From Spirosoma profusum (GTDB lineage Bacteria; Bacteroidota; Bacteroidia; Cytophagales; Spirosomataceae): DNA of 64,000 bases. The translations under genes and the position numbers were made by a program. The DNA lies in NCBI RefSeq assembly GCF_014699005.1, contig NZ_JACWZY010000021.1:96519-160518 (forward strand). Reading direction: 5' to 3'. Within the stretch, counting starts at the first letter, position 1. Each line of letters opens with the position of its first letter. Positions 1 through 8,215 of this stretch are shown piece by piece. The notes beneath the pieces are model-generated. The model was not told the origin of the DNA. It searched no databases and saw only the letters and a program-made list of their open reading frames with translations.

Positions 1-2349
1 GTATTCCTGACCGGCAAGTTTCTGGGGTTAGGCCTTATTCTCATAGCCTGGTTGGTACTGATGATGGCAGGAGGTATAGCGATGCAGTTAGGCCTGGATT
101 ACGATGGCTTGGAGATAGGCTTGTACTTGCAGACGCTCTTTGGACTTCAGCTAATAGATTACCTGCTCTTTGCCTTGCTTGCCTTGGTGGTACACGTCGT
201 GGTGAATCAAAAACAGATAGGTCACCTGGTAATGCTTTTAGTTTTCAGCCTCATGGCCTTTCCTTCCCTATTCAGAGTCGAGCACCGTCTGCTCATTTTC
301 GGAGCAGATCCGGGATGGTGGTACAGCGATATGCGTGGCTTTGGGCCTACACTTGGGCCATGGCTGTGGTTTAAAGTTTATTGGATAGCCTGGACTTTGT
401 TGCTTGCAGTAGGGGCGGGATTACTGTGGGCACGGGGAAGAGAACAACGTCTGAAAGAACGTCTGAAGGTAGCACAGCGCCGTTTCTCCCGCTCAACAGC
501 GTGGATCACCCTACTCGCTCTAGGCCTTATCCTTTCCCTGGGTAGCTTCATTTTCTATAACACGAACGTGCTTAACGAGTACCAAAGCAGCGCCGACCTT
601 GCTGAACGGAAAGCGGAATACGAACGACGGTACGGGCAGTACCGAAACACCCCGCAACCCCAGCTAAAGGCGATAAAACTGCACGTCGATATCTACCCCG
701 AACGGCAGCACGTCAAGATCCGGGCCGCGTATACGCTGGTTAATACCAGTACACTACCCATCGATTCTATTCATGTAGGGAGTGTTTCGGGCATCGCGTT
801 TTCTGAGGTAACGTTTAATCGGCCCGCTGCTGCCGTTCGAATCGATAACGAACTGATCCACCACATTTATGCCCTGAAACAACCTCTTCGGCCAGGCGAT
901 TCACTACAGCTAAACTTTATCGTACACTATCAGCAGCATGGATTCGGTAATAGCAGCACAAACACTTTGGTGGTAAAGAATGGTACTTACTTCACTAATT
1001 ACGACCTAATGCCCGCCATTGGCTACCAACCCTACCGGGAACTTACTGATGCGGTCATTCGGAAAACGTATAAGCTTGCAGCACGCCCTGTTATACCTTC
1101 GCTGTATGATCGGGAGGCCCGTAAAAAGCCAGCCAGCACCGATCAGGCTACTTTTGAAGCTATTGTCAGTACGGTAAAAGGTGAAGTAGCCGTCGCACCG
1201 GGTGTTTTGCTCCGGACCTGGACAGCAGGCGATCGGCGCTATGTTCATTTCAAAACGGATACTTCTATCGGGGGTGAGTACGCCATCTTATCAGGGAAAT
1301 ACAGGGTGCAGGAAAAGGAGTGGAATGGCGTTTCGATCAGGATGTATTATCATCCAGACCATGCTCTCAATATTGATCGGATGCTCCAGAGCGTAAAAGC
1401 GTCGATGGCCTATTATACGGAGCAGTTTGGTCCATACCCGTACCGGCATTTCACGGTAATCGAGCGGGCCGGTAATGGGGGGGGAGCCAGTGCGGATGCC
1501 AGCATCATCTATTATGGAGAACAGTATTCACTGATGAATCCCGATGATGGGCCTGATGGTTTTGACCTACCCTATTATATATTGGCTCATGAAGTAGCGC
1601 ACCAGTGGTGGGGACTTTCCAGATTAACACCTGCTAATGTCGAAGGAGGGGGTGTTCTGATTGAGGGGCTTGCCGTTTATTCCGGTATGCAGGTTCTGGA
1701 AAAAGCCTATGGTGAAAGGCATTTGCGACGATACCTTACCTATCTGCATTCTTCGTATGAACTGCCCCGTTCACTGGCATCCGCGTCCTTACTTCAGGCC
1801 AATGAAGACTTTTTATACTATCGAAAGGGTGGGCTTGCCCTATATGCCCTGAGTAAGTACCTAGGTAAAGAAGAGGTGAATGGTGCACTTGGGAGCCTGC
1901 TCCAAAAGCACCATTCAGGAGCGCTACCACTGCCAACTACCCTTGATCTCTATCAGGAGATCCAACAGGTGACTCCCGACTCCTTGAATTACCTGTTGAA
2001 CGATCTGTTTAAGAAAAATATGTATTGGCGCCTGAAAACAGAGAAACTTGCGGTAGCGCAGACTAAAGCAGGCCAGTGGCAAGTAACGATGAATGTCCAG
2101 GCTCAAAAGGTACTCATTGATAGTATTGGTACTGAACATGAAATGCCGATGAATGATTGGCTGGAAGTGGGCTTGTATGAGAAAGGGGCAGACAAGCCAC
2201 TCTACCTTCAGATGCACTGCATTCAGTCTGGTAAACAGACCATAAATGTGACCGTGCCGCGAAAGCCTGATCGTGGTGGCATTGATCCTAACTTTCTAAT
2301 GATCGACCTTCGACTCGACGATAATATGGTCCAGCTGGAAGAGGAGTAA
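1..2349 (+). CDS. ABC-2 permease / M1 aminopeptidase fusion, C-terminal part (5' end outside window)
   Basis: The reading frame is open from base 1, so the gene begins upstream of the window. The visible 782 codons align along their length with the two full paralogs at 4604-8215 and 8212-11868. They start with the last permease membrane segments, then a soluble region, then an M1-type zinc peptidase domain with HEVAH at visible codon 530 and a glutamate about 20 residues later in IEGLAVYS. Family knowledge: such Bacteroidota fusions join an ABC-2 permease to an aminopeptidase-like domain on the outer face; the substrate is unknown. The canonical GAMEN exopeptidase motif is not obvious, so peptidase specificity cannot be assigned. 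It probably belongs to its own operon with an ATPase further upstream. Confidence 0.85.
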   Translation, partial: VFLTGKFLGLGLILIAWLVLMMAGGIAMQLGLDYDGLEIGLYLQTLFGLQLIDYLLFALLALVVHVVVNQKQIGHLVMLLVFSLMAFPSLFRVEHRLLIFGADPGWWYSDMRGFGPTLGPWLWFKVYWIAWTLLLAVGAGLLWARGREQRLKERLKVAQRRFSRSTAWITLLALGLILSLGSFIFYNTNVLNEYQSSADLAERKAEYERRYGQYRNTPQPQLKAIKLHVDIYPERQHVKIRAAYTLVNTSTLPIDSIHVGSVSGIAFSEVTFNRPAAAVRIDNELIHHIYALKQPLRPGDSLQLNFIVHYQQHGFGNSSTNTLVVKNGTYFTNYDLMPAIGYQPYRELTDAVIRKTYKLAARPVIPSLYDREARKKPASTDQATFEAIVSTVKGEVAVAPGVLLRTWTAGDRRYVHFKTDTSIGGEYAILSGKYRVQEKEWNGVSIRMYYHPDHALNIDRMLQSVKASMAYYTEQFGPYPYRHFTVIERAGNGGGASADASIIYYGEQYSLMNPDDGPDGFDLPYYILAHEVAHQWWGLSRLTPANVEGGGVLIEGLAVYSGMQVLEKAYGERHLRRYLTYLHSSYELPRSLASASLLQANEDFLYYRKGGLALYALSKYLGKEEVNGALGSLLQKHHSGALPLPTTLDLYQEIQQVTPDSLNYLLNDLFKKNMYWRLKTEKLAVAQTKAGQWQVTMNVQAQKVLIDSIGTEHEMPMNDWLEVGLYEKGADKPLYLQMHCIQSGKQTINVTVPRKPDRGGIDPNFLMIDLRLDDNMVQLEEE

Positions 2350-2501
2350 GGTAAACTTATAGCGGGCTAAGACAGGTTGACACTTATTCTTGTATGAGGA
2401 ATCTCTTGCGATGAATCACTACAGGCAATGCGGGCGCTGGATTGAGCATTTTCAGAAATTATTTAGCTGACATCGCTTGTACAACAGTAATTTTTGCCTT
2501 T

Positions 2502-2518
2502 ACTTTGAATTTCAAAGT
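2502..2518. promoter_or_regulatory. 17-bp palindromic operator candidate, copy 1
   Basis: ACTTTGAATTTCAAAGT is a perfect inverted repeat of 8-bp arms around one T. It ends 8 bases before the ATG of the membrane-protein gene. The identical 17-mer recurs at 3481-3497. It overlaps TTACTTTG, which resembles the Bacteroidota -7 box TAnnTTTG. Inference: binding site of the winged-helix regulator at 3138-3440, repressing by covering promoter and start. Confidence 0.6.
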
Positions 2519-2526
2519 GAATCTAA

Positions 2527-3141
2527 ATGAACGAAGAGCAGGATTATATTCGGGATATAGCCCAGATACGCTCCATCATGGAGCGTTCCTCAAAATTTCT
2601 GTCGCTGGCTGGCTGGGCGGGCATCATGGCGGGTTTGTATGCTTTGACAGGTGCCTACGTTGCCTATACCGTTTTTGAGTTTAATCCGGATGAACTCATC
2701 TACAGCAGTACGCAATCAGCTAACTTACCTAAAGTCATTTTAGTAGCTCTCTTCGTCTTATTTCTGGCTATTAGTACAGCCATTTTTCTTTCGTCTAATA
2801 AGGCGGCTAAACGGGGCGAAAAGCTCTGGAATGCGCTAGTTAAGCGACTGCTAATCAACATGGCAGTACCGCTTATTACGGGTGGGTTGCTAATTATTAT
2901 TTTGATTGCTAAAGGATTTATTGGCCTAATGGCCCCATTTGCCTTATTATTTTATGGAATAGCCTTATATAATGCCAGCCAGTTCACGTATGAAGAAATA
3001 AAAAGTTTAGGGCTTATTCAGATTGGACTAGGCTTATTTAGTACCTACTTCGTTGCCTACGGATTAGTATGTTGGGCGTTAGGCTTTGGCGTAGCCCATA
3101 TTGCGTATGGCATTTACATGCATTACTGGTACGAAAGGTGA
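2527..3141 (+). CDS. Integral membrane protein, co-transcribed with winged-helix regulator
   Basis: A 204-residue protein with a short charged cytoplasmic N-terminus (MNEEQDYIRDIAQIRSIMER) and about six hydrophobic segments. No enzyme motif is visible. It belongs to a family of unknown function commonly found in Bacteroidota directly upstream of an HTH_34-type winged-helix regulator, as here. Its stop overlaps the GTG start of the regulator (GTGA), so the two are translationally coupled. The 17-bp palindrome lies just before its start. Inference: it may sense membrane state or sequester the regulator. Confidence 0.75.
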   Translation: MNEEQDYIRDIAQIRSIMERSSKFLSLAGWAGIMAGLYALTGAYVAYTVFEFNPDELIYSSTQSANLPKVILVALFVLFLAISTAIFLSSNKAAKRGEKLWNALVKRLLINMAVPLITGGLLIIILIAKGFIGLMAPFALLFYGIALYNASQFTYEEIKSLGLIQIGLGLFSTYFVAYGLVCWALGFGVAHIAYGIYMHYWYER

Positions 3142-3440
3142 AGATATCGATCAATGGTTTACAGAAGGCATTTGAAAGCCGGATCAAGCTCGGCATCATG
3201 GCAGCCCTGGCGGTTAATCATACGCTTGATTTTAATTCACTGAAAGACTTTCTGGATGTGACAGACGGAAACTTGGCAAGCCATCTCAAATCATTGGAGA
3301 AAGAAGCGTTTATCAAGGTGGAAAAATTATTTATTGACAAAAAATCAAACACCACCTATGCTGCTACGGAACTTGGCCGGAAAGCCTTTAGCGACCATTT
3401 AAATGCCTTGGAGAAACTGATTAAGGGAATTACTGAATAG
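3138..3440 (+). CDS. Winged-helix transcriptional regulator (HTH_34-like)
   Basis: About 100 residues from the GTG at 3138, which overlaps the stop of the upstream gene; a longer in-frame ATG at 3069 would lie inside that gene and its extra residues do not look like the family. The core is FESRIKLGIMAALAV, then DFNSLKDFLDVTDGNLASH as recognition region, then a wing (KKSNTTYAATELGRKAFSDH). This matches the MarR/ArsR-like winged helix family found as a short stand-alone repressor in Bacteroidota. Likely autoregulated through the palindromes at 2502 and 3481, the second of which precedes the downstream ABC operon. Confidence 0.85.
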   Translation: MKISINGLQKAFESRIKLGIMAALAVNHTLDFNSLKDFLDVTDGNLASHLKSLEKEAFIKVEKLFIDKKSNTTYAATELGRKAFSDHLNALEKLIKGITE

Positions 3441-3480
3441 TCAGTTAGTCGGGTGGAGACGCCTATTTTTTTATCCATAA

Positions 3481-3497
3481 ACTTTGAATTTCAAAGT
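3481..3497. promoter_or_regulatory. 17-bp palindromic operator candidate, copy 2
   Basis: Exact second copy of ACTTTGAATTTCAAAGT, ending 12 bases before the ATG at 3510 that opens the peptide/ATPase/permease operon. Same distance class from the start codon as copy 1. Inference: places the ABC-peptidase operon under the neighbouring winged-helix regulator. Confidence 0.6.
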
Positions 3498-3509
3498 AGC
3501 TTTCAATCT

Positions 3510-3650
3510 ATGAACATGAACCGATTAGTTACCACCCTATTGACGCTGGTTGTATCGATCATCAGCATCTCACCGATTACCAGTACACGAGTGACGTTGG
3601 CGCAGGGGCCGATTGAGCCACCGCGCGAGAATCTAAAAAACAAGCTATAG
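3510..3650 (+). CDS. Small secreted or membrane peptide, 46 residues
   Basis: Reads MNMNRLVTTLLTLVVSIISI and continues as a short polar tail to a stop 7 bases before the ATPase start. The N-terminal half is a good signal peptide or single membrane segment, with possible cleavage near TLAQG. It is first in the operon, right behind palindrome copy 2. Not recognised as a family. It could be a regulatory peptide, a leader ORF for the operon, or the remains of a longer secreted protein. Confidence 0.4.
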   Translation: MNMNRLVTTLLTLVVSIISISPITSTRVTLAQGPIEPPRENLKNKL

Positions 3651-3657
3651 AGGCATT

Positions 3658-4602
3658 ATGGAATTGCAAATTCGTAACGTATCCAAAACGTATACAAAGG
3701 GCCGCGGGGGCGAGGTACAGGCACTAAAAAACGTAACGCTCACCATTCCCAACGGTATGTACGGCCTGCTTGGTCCGAACGGGGCGGGCAAATCGACGCT
3801 TATGCGCATTCTGGCTACCTTACAGGAACCGGATGAAGGCAGTGTCCATCTGGGCAACATCGACGTAGTGAACCAGCCCGAGCAGGTGCGTCAAACGCTC
3901 GGTTATCTACCCCAGGAGTTCGGCGTCTATCCGAAAGCCAGAGCGGAGGAGTTGCTGGATCATTTTGCCATACTCAAGGGATTTTCCCAGCGTAAATCTC
4001 GCCGGGAAGTTGTCGGAGCCCTGCTCCAGAAAGTAAACCTGTGGGATGTGCGGCATCAAAAGCTGGGTGGCTATTCCGGCGGGATGCGGCAACGGTTCGG
4101 GGTGGCCGTAGCCCTGCTTGGTAACCCGAAACTCCTGATTGTCGACGAACCAACGGCCGGGCTCGATCCCGCCGAACGGGTGCGATTCCTGAATTTGTTA
4201 AGTGAGCTTGGCGAGAACAGCGTGGTGATTCTGTCGACTCACATTGTCGAAGACGTCAGCGAGTTATGTACGCGTATGGCCATTATCAACAAGGGAGAAA
4301 TTCTGCATGAGGCAGAACCACTGGAAGCCATGAACGCCCTGCACGGACGAATCTGGCAAAAAGTAATAGCGAAGAATGAACTGGCCCAACTGGAGCGGGA
4401 GCATACGATTATCTCTACCAAACTGCTGGGCGGACGCACGGTCGTGCATGTCTACAGCGAGGAAACACCCGCTATGTTTGACCCCGTTCAGCCCGATCTC
4501 GAAGATGTTTATTTCTCTGTGATGGCAGACCATATGATGGCAGGTCGTGTTGCTGATTCTCAGGGTGGCCAGCAGAATGATCAACAGGCAAATGAGGCTT
4601 AA
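3658..4602 (+). CDS. ABC transporter ATP-binding protein
   Basis: A 314-residue ABC-2-type ATPase. Walker A is GPNGAGKST near residue 41, the signature is YSGGMRQR, Walker B is LLIVDEPTAGLDP, and the switch histidine is in STHIVED. The ATG follows GAGG at a normal spacing. The next gene starts one base after its stop, and the third overlaps the second by four bases, so one ATPase appears to serve two permease/peptidase fusions. The C-terminal 80 residues are a typical ABC-2 tail. The substrate cannot be read from the sequence. Confidence 0.93.
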   Translation: MELQIRNVSKTYTKGRGGEVQALKNVTLTIPNGMYGLLGPNGAGKSTLMRILATLQEPDEGSVHLGNIDVVNQPEQVRQTLGYLPQEFGVYPKARAEELLDHFAILKGFSQRKSRREVVGALLQKVNLWDVRHQKLGGYSGGMRQRFGVAVALLGNPKLLIVDEPTAGLDPAERVRFLNLLSELGENSVVILSTHIVEDVSELCTRMAIINKGEILHEAEPLEAMNALHGRIWQKVIAKNELAQLEREHTIISTKLLGGRTVVHVYSEETPAMFDPVQPDLEDVYFSVMADHMMAGRVADSQGGQQNDQQANEA

Positions 4603-4603
4603 C

Positions 4604-7600
4604 ATGAAATTCCGGGAAATTTTTCGCTACGAATTGGCTTATCAGGGGCGCCGTCCCTGGCCCTGGCTCTTCATGATGGTAATGGTTGTATTTGCTTTTT
4701 GCGCTACCCGAATAGCGATCATTCCTGTTACGCTTCCCCAGGACTTTATTCTCAACTCGCCGTTTATTATCACGGCCGTCACGGTCTTCAGTTGCCAGAT
4801 CTGGTTACTGCTTGCGCCAGCCATAGCGGGTGAAGCAGCAGGACGAGACGTACAAACCGGGATGTATCCACTCCTGTTCACAACGCCCGTCGGCAAAGCT
4901 GCGTATATCGTTGGGCGCTTACTGGCGGCTCTTGCGTTAAACGCGCTCATTCTGCTTGGTGTGCAGATCGGTAGTCTGCTGGCAGTGTACGGGCCTGGTG
5001 CCAATCCCGACATAGTAGGCCCATTCCGCCCGATGGCGTACCTGGCTGCGTATGGGTTCATTGGTTTAAGTAACGCGCTGGTGGCCACGACTTTCCAATT
5101 CTCTGCTACGCTTTTCAGCGGTCGGCCAATGGCAAGTTATCTCGGAAGTCTGATCTTGTTCTTCCTTTCGTACCCCGTGACGTTGACACTCTATACGTCC
5201 GGCCTACACGAAGGGGCACTGCTGGCAGACCCCATCGGTATCATGGCCATCATGAACGAGATGATGTCGAACTGGACCATTGTCGAGAAGAACGTTCGGA
5301 TGTTCACCCTCGAAGGCGCAATGCTGTGGAATCGGTTGTTGTGGATCGGCATCGCCCTCGGAACGCTCTCGTTCATCTATCTACGCTTTCGATTTGCTCA
5401 CCGAACTGCCACCTATTGGTTAAGCTGGGTAACCCGCTGGTTTACAATAAAAGCGCCGATTGCTTCAGGTACGTTGTCAGTAGGTACGTTGCCGGTGCCG
5501 TATGCGCCCCAGACGTTCGGCTTCACAACAAATCTGCGTCAGACAATCACGATGGCGCGGAGTTCATTTCACCTGATTGCGACGAGTCCCGGCGGCCTTT
5601 TCCTGCTGGTCGCCTTTCCACTTTTACTGACGTTTATGGTGCTGGAGGGAATGCAGCACTGGGGGGTATCGCTGCTACCGCGAACGCCTTACCTCCTGAC
5701 AAAACACCTGACAGGTGTGCTCACCTCACCTTCGAACTACTGGGTGATGGTGCCACTCCTGATCATCTACTTTTCGGGTGAGCTGGTTTGGCAGGAACGG
5801 GATGCCCGCATGAGTAGTAACGTTGATGCGACACCAGTGCCGGAATGGGCTCTACTGCTGGGCAAACTCACCGGTCTGGGACTGGTTCTTGCCGCCTTGA
5901 TGGTGATCATCACCATAGTTGGCCTTACCGTTCAGGTGATAAAGGGCTATCATCATGTCGAGCTTCTGCGATACATGCAGGTCTTGCTGGGCTTTAAACT
6001 GGTTGATTATCTCCTGTTCGCCACCCTCGCCATCACAATTCAGGCGGTGGTAAATCAGAAATACGTAGGGCAACTGGTCGCCCTTGTTGTGTATATGCTG
6101 ATGGTCTTCTCGTCGTTCATCGGCATCGAACATCATCTGCTTGTCTATGCTTCCGGGCCAGAATGGTCACTAACGGATATGCGCGGCTTTGGCCAGTCTG
6201 TTTGGCCCTGGCTTTGGTTCAGACTGTATTGGGTTGCCTGGGCAATCCTGCTAGCCGTGGGTGCCAGACTGCTGTGGGTACGTGGTAACGACGCTGATCT
6301 GGGCAGGCGGCTGAAAACCGCGCGGCTCCGTTACACACGGGCAACAGCTGGTGTCGCCGTGTTCGCGGGGGGACTCGTTCTCCTGCTGGGCGGTTTCATT
6401 TTCTACAACACCAATGTGCTCCATGAGTACGTCATCGATGGCGAAGTAACACAACGCCGGGCCGATTATGAGCGGCTATACGGAAAATACGAGGGCATTC
6501 CACAACCGACGCGTGTGGCTACGAATCTGAATGTGGACATCTACCCCAAACAGCGAACCGCAACGATTCAGGGGAGTTACCGGCTGGTCAATCGTAGTGC
6601 AGTGCCAATCAACGCCATCCATCTGGAACCCGCTTTTTACGTCAAAACGCGCCTATCGTTCGACCGCCAGACCCGTGTCGTAGTGGCCGATGATAAACTC
6701 GGGCACTTCATATACGCGCTGGACAAACCACTCAGGCCCGGCGACTCGCTGACGCTCAGCTTCGAGGTTAAGTTCGAATCGCGCGGGTTCCGCAACGATG
6801 GCCTCCGCAGCAGCGGAGCAGGGCAGGGTATTGTCGAGAACGGCACCTATTTAACGGGCGAGGCCCTGCCGGTGATTGGCTACCAGCCTATGCGCGAGCT
6901 ATGGAGCGCCGAGGACCGGCGTAAGTACGGACTGCTCCGCCAGGTCACCCTACCCCCGCCCGGAGACATTGATCCGGGTGTGTCGGCGGGGGCAGCAGCA
7001 ACTGTCAACGCGATTATTAGTACCGATGGAGATGAAACAGCCGTGGCACCGGGCGCTTTACGCCGTACATGGAGTAAGGCAGGGCGACGCTATTTCCAGT
7101 ATGGCAGCGACGTACCGATCAATGGGCGGGACGTTTTCTTCTCGGCCAACTATGCCGTGCATCGGGAGCAATGGACGTCTCCGTCGGTAGCAGGGCGGGC
7201 TGTGGACATTCAGGTGTACGTTCATCCGGGGCATAAAGAGCACCTGGAGCGTCTACTGCGTAGTGTGCGGGCGGCACTGACGTATTATTCGGCGCAGTTC
7301 GGGCCTTACCCGTATTCATTCATGCAACTTGTTGAGCAGCCCGGCAACTTCATGGGAATGGGTGTCGACGGGAGTGGCGTGATAACCGGCGGGGAAGGCT
7401 TTTTCCAGCTTGACCCACAGGGCAACGGTTTCGACGCGATCTTCGAAATTGTGGCCCATGAAATGGGGCATCAGTGGTGGGGTGTGCAGCTCAAGCCCGC
7501 TTTAGCAGAGGGAGGTGGCGTCATTTCCGAAAGCCTGGCCTGGTATTCTGCCATGCAACTGGTGAAGCAGGTAAAAGGTCGCGAAGCCCTGCGACGGTTT

Positions 7601-8215
7601 ATGCGCATCATGCGTGAACCTGAACCCTGGCCACCCATGCGTACAGGGCTTCCGCTGCTTCGCGCCATGGACCCCTGGGCCAATTACCGCAAAGGGCCTT
7701 ATGCAATGTATGCCCTCAGCGAATACATTGGTGAAGCACGGGTCAACGGAGCACTCCGCACGCTGATAACGAAAAAAGTATCATCGCTGGCCACGACCCT
7801 CGACCTGTACCGGGAGCTTCAGACAGTTACTCCCGACTCGCTCAAGCCCCTGCTGCATGACCTGTTCGAAGTGAATGCGACCTGGTCGTTCGACACTAGG
7901 CAAGCCACGGCGAAGCAGACGGCAGACGACTCCTGGCAGGTGACGTTCGATGTGGAAGCTCATAAAGTCGTTACGGATAGCGCCGGTGTAGACAGCCCAA
8001 AGCCGGTAAATCAGTGGGTAGAGATCGGGGTTTTTGCCCCTGCCAGGCCAGGTGAGCAACTAGGTAAGCCACTGTACATACAGAAGCACTTTATCCACTC
8101 GGGTAAGCAAAAGATCACGGTGACACTGGCACAAAAGCCAGCGCGCGGAGGCATTGACCCGTACAACCTGCTCGACTGGGAAGAGGGCGACAACATTGAG
8201 GAAATAACGCTATGA
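4604..8215 (+). CDS. ABC-2 permease / M1 aminopeptidase fusion
   Basis: A 1203-residue protein from ATG 4604, behind GAGG and one base after the ATPase stop; an upstream in-frame start at 4547 would lie inside the ATPase gene. The N-terminal half has two ABC-2 permease blocks of about six membrane segments each. A last segment (VAVFAGGLVLLLGGFIFYNT) leads into a soluble domain of about 570 residues with M1 zinc-peptidase features: HEMGH at H952-H956 and E976 in SESLAWYS. Inference: the peptidase domain faces the periplasm and is tethered to the exporter. GAMEN is replaced by a glycine-rich stretch, so exopeptidase activity is unproven. Confidence 0.88.
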   Translation: MKFREIFRYELAYQGRRPWPWLFMMVMVVFAFCATRIAIIPVTLPQDFILNSPFIITAVTVFSCQIWLLLAPAIAGEAAGRDVQTGMYPLLFTTPVGKAAYIVGRLLAALALNALILLGVQIGSLLAVYGPGANPDIVGPFRPMAYLAAYGFIGLSNALVATTFQFSATLFSGRPMASYLGSLILFFLSYPVTLTLYTSGLHEGALLADPIGIMAIMNEMMSNWTIVEKNVRMFTLEGAMLWNRLLWIGIALGTLSFIYLRFRFAHRTATYWLSWVTRWFTIKAPIASGTLSVGTLPVPYAPQTFGFTTNLRQTITMARSSFHLIATSPGGLFLLVAFPLLLTFMVLEGMQHWGVSLLPRTPYLLTKHLTGVLTSPSNYWVMVPLLIIYFSGELVWQERDARMSSNVDATPVPEWALLLGKLTGLGLVLAALMVIITIVGLTVQVIKGYHHVELLRYMQVLLGFKLVDYLLFATLAITIQAVVNQKYVGQLVALVVYMLMVFSSFIGIEHHLLVYASGPEWSLTDMRGFGQSVWPWLWFRLYWVAWAILLAVGARLLWVRGNDADLGRRLKTARLRYTRATAGVAVFAGGLVLLLGGFIFYNTNVLHEYVIDGEVTQRRADYERLYGKYEGIPQPTRVATNLNVDIYPKQRTATIQGSYRLVNRSAVPINAIHLEPAFYVKTRLSFDRQTRVVVADDKLGHFIYALDKPLRPGDSLTLSFEVKFESRGFRNDGLRSSGAGQGIVENGTYLTGEALPVIGYQPMRELWSAEDRRKYGLLRQVTLPPPGDIDPGVSAGAAATVNAIISTDGDETAVAPGALRRTWSKAGRRYFQYGSDVPINGRDVFFSANYAVHREQWTSPSVAGRAVDIQVYVHPGHKEHLERLLRSVRAALTYYSAQFGPYPYSFMQLVEQPGNFMGMGVDGSGVITGGEGFFQLDPQGNGFDAIFEIVAHEMGHQWWGVQLKPALAEGGGVISESLAWYSAMQLVKQVKGREALRRFMRIMREPEPWPPMRTGLPLLRAMDPWANYRKGPYAMYALSEYIGEARVNGALRTLITKKVSSLATTLDLYRELQTVTPDSLKPLLHDLFEVNATWSFDTRQATAKQTADDSWQVTFDVEAHKVVTDSAGVDSPKPVNQWVEIGVFAPARPGEQLGKPLYIQKHFIHSGKQKITVTLAQKPARGGIDPYNLLDWEEGDNIEEITL

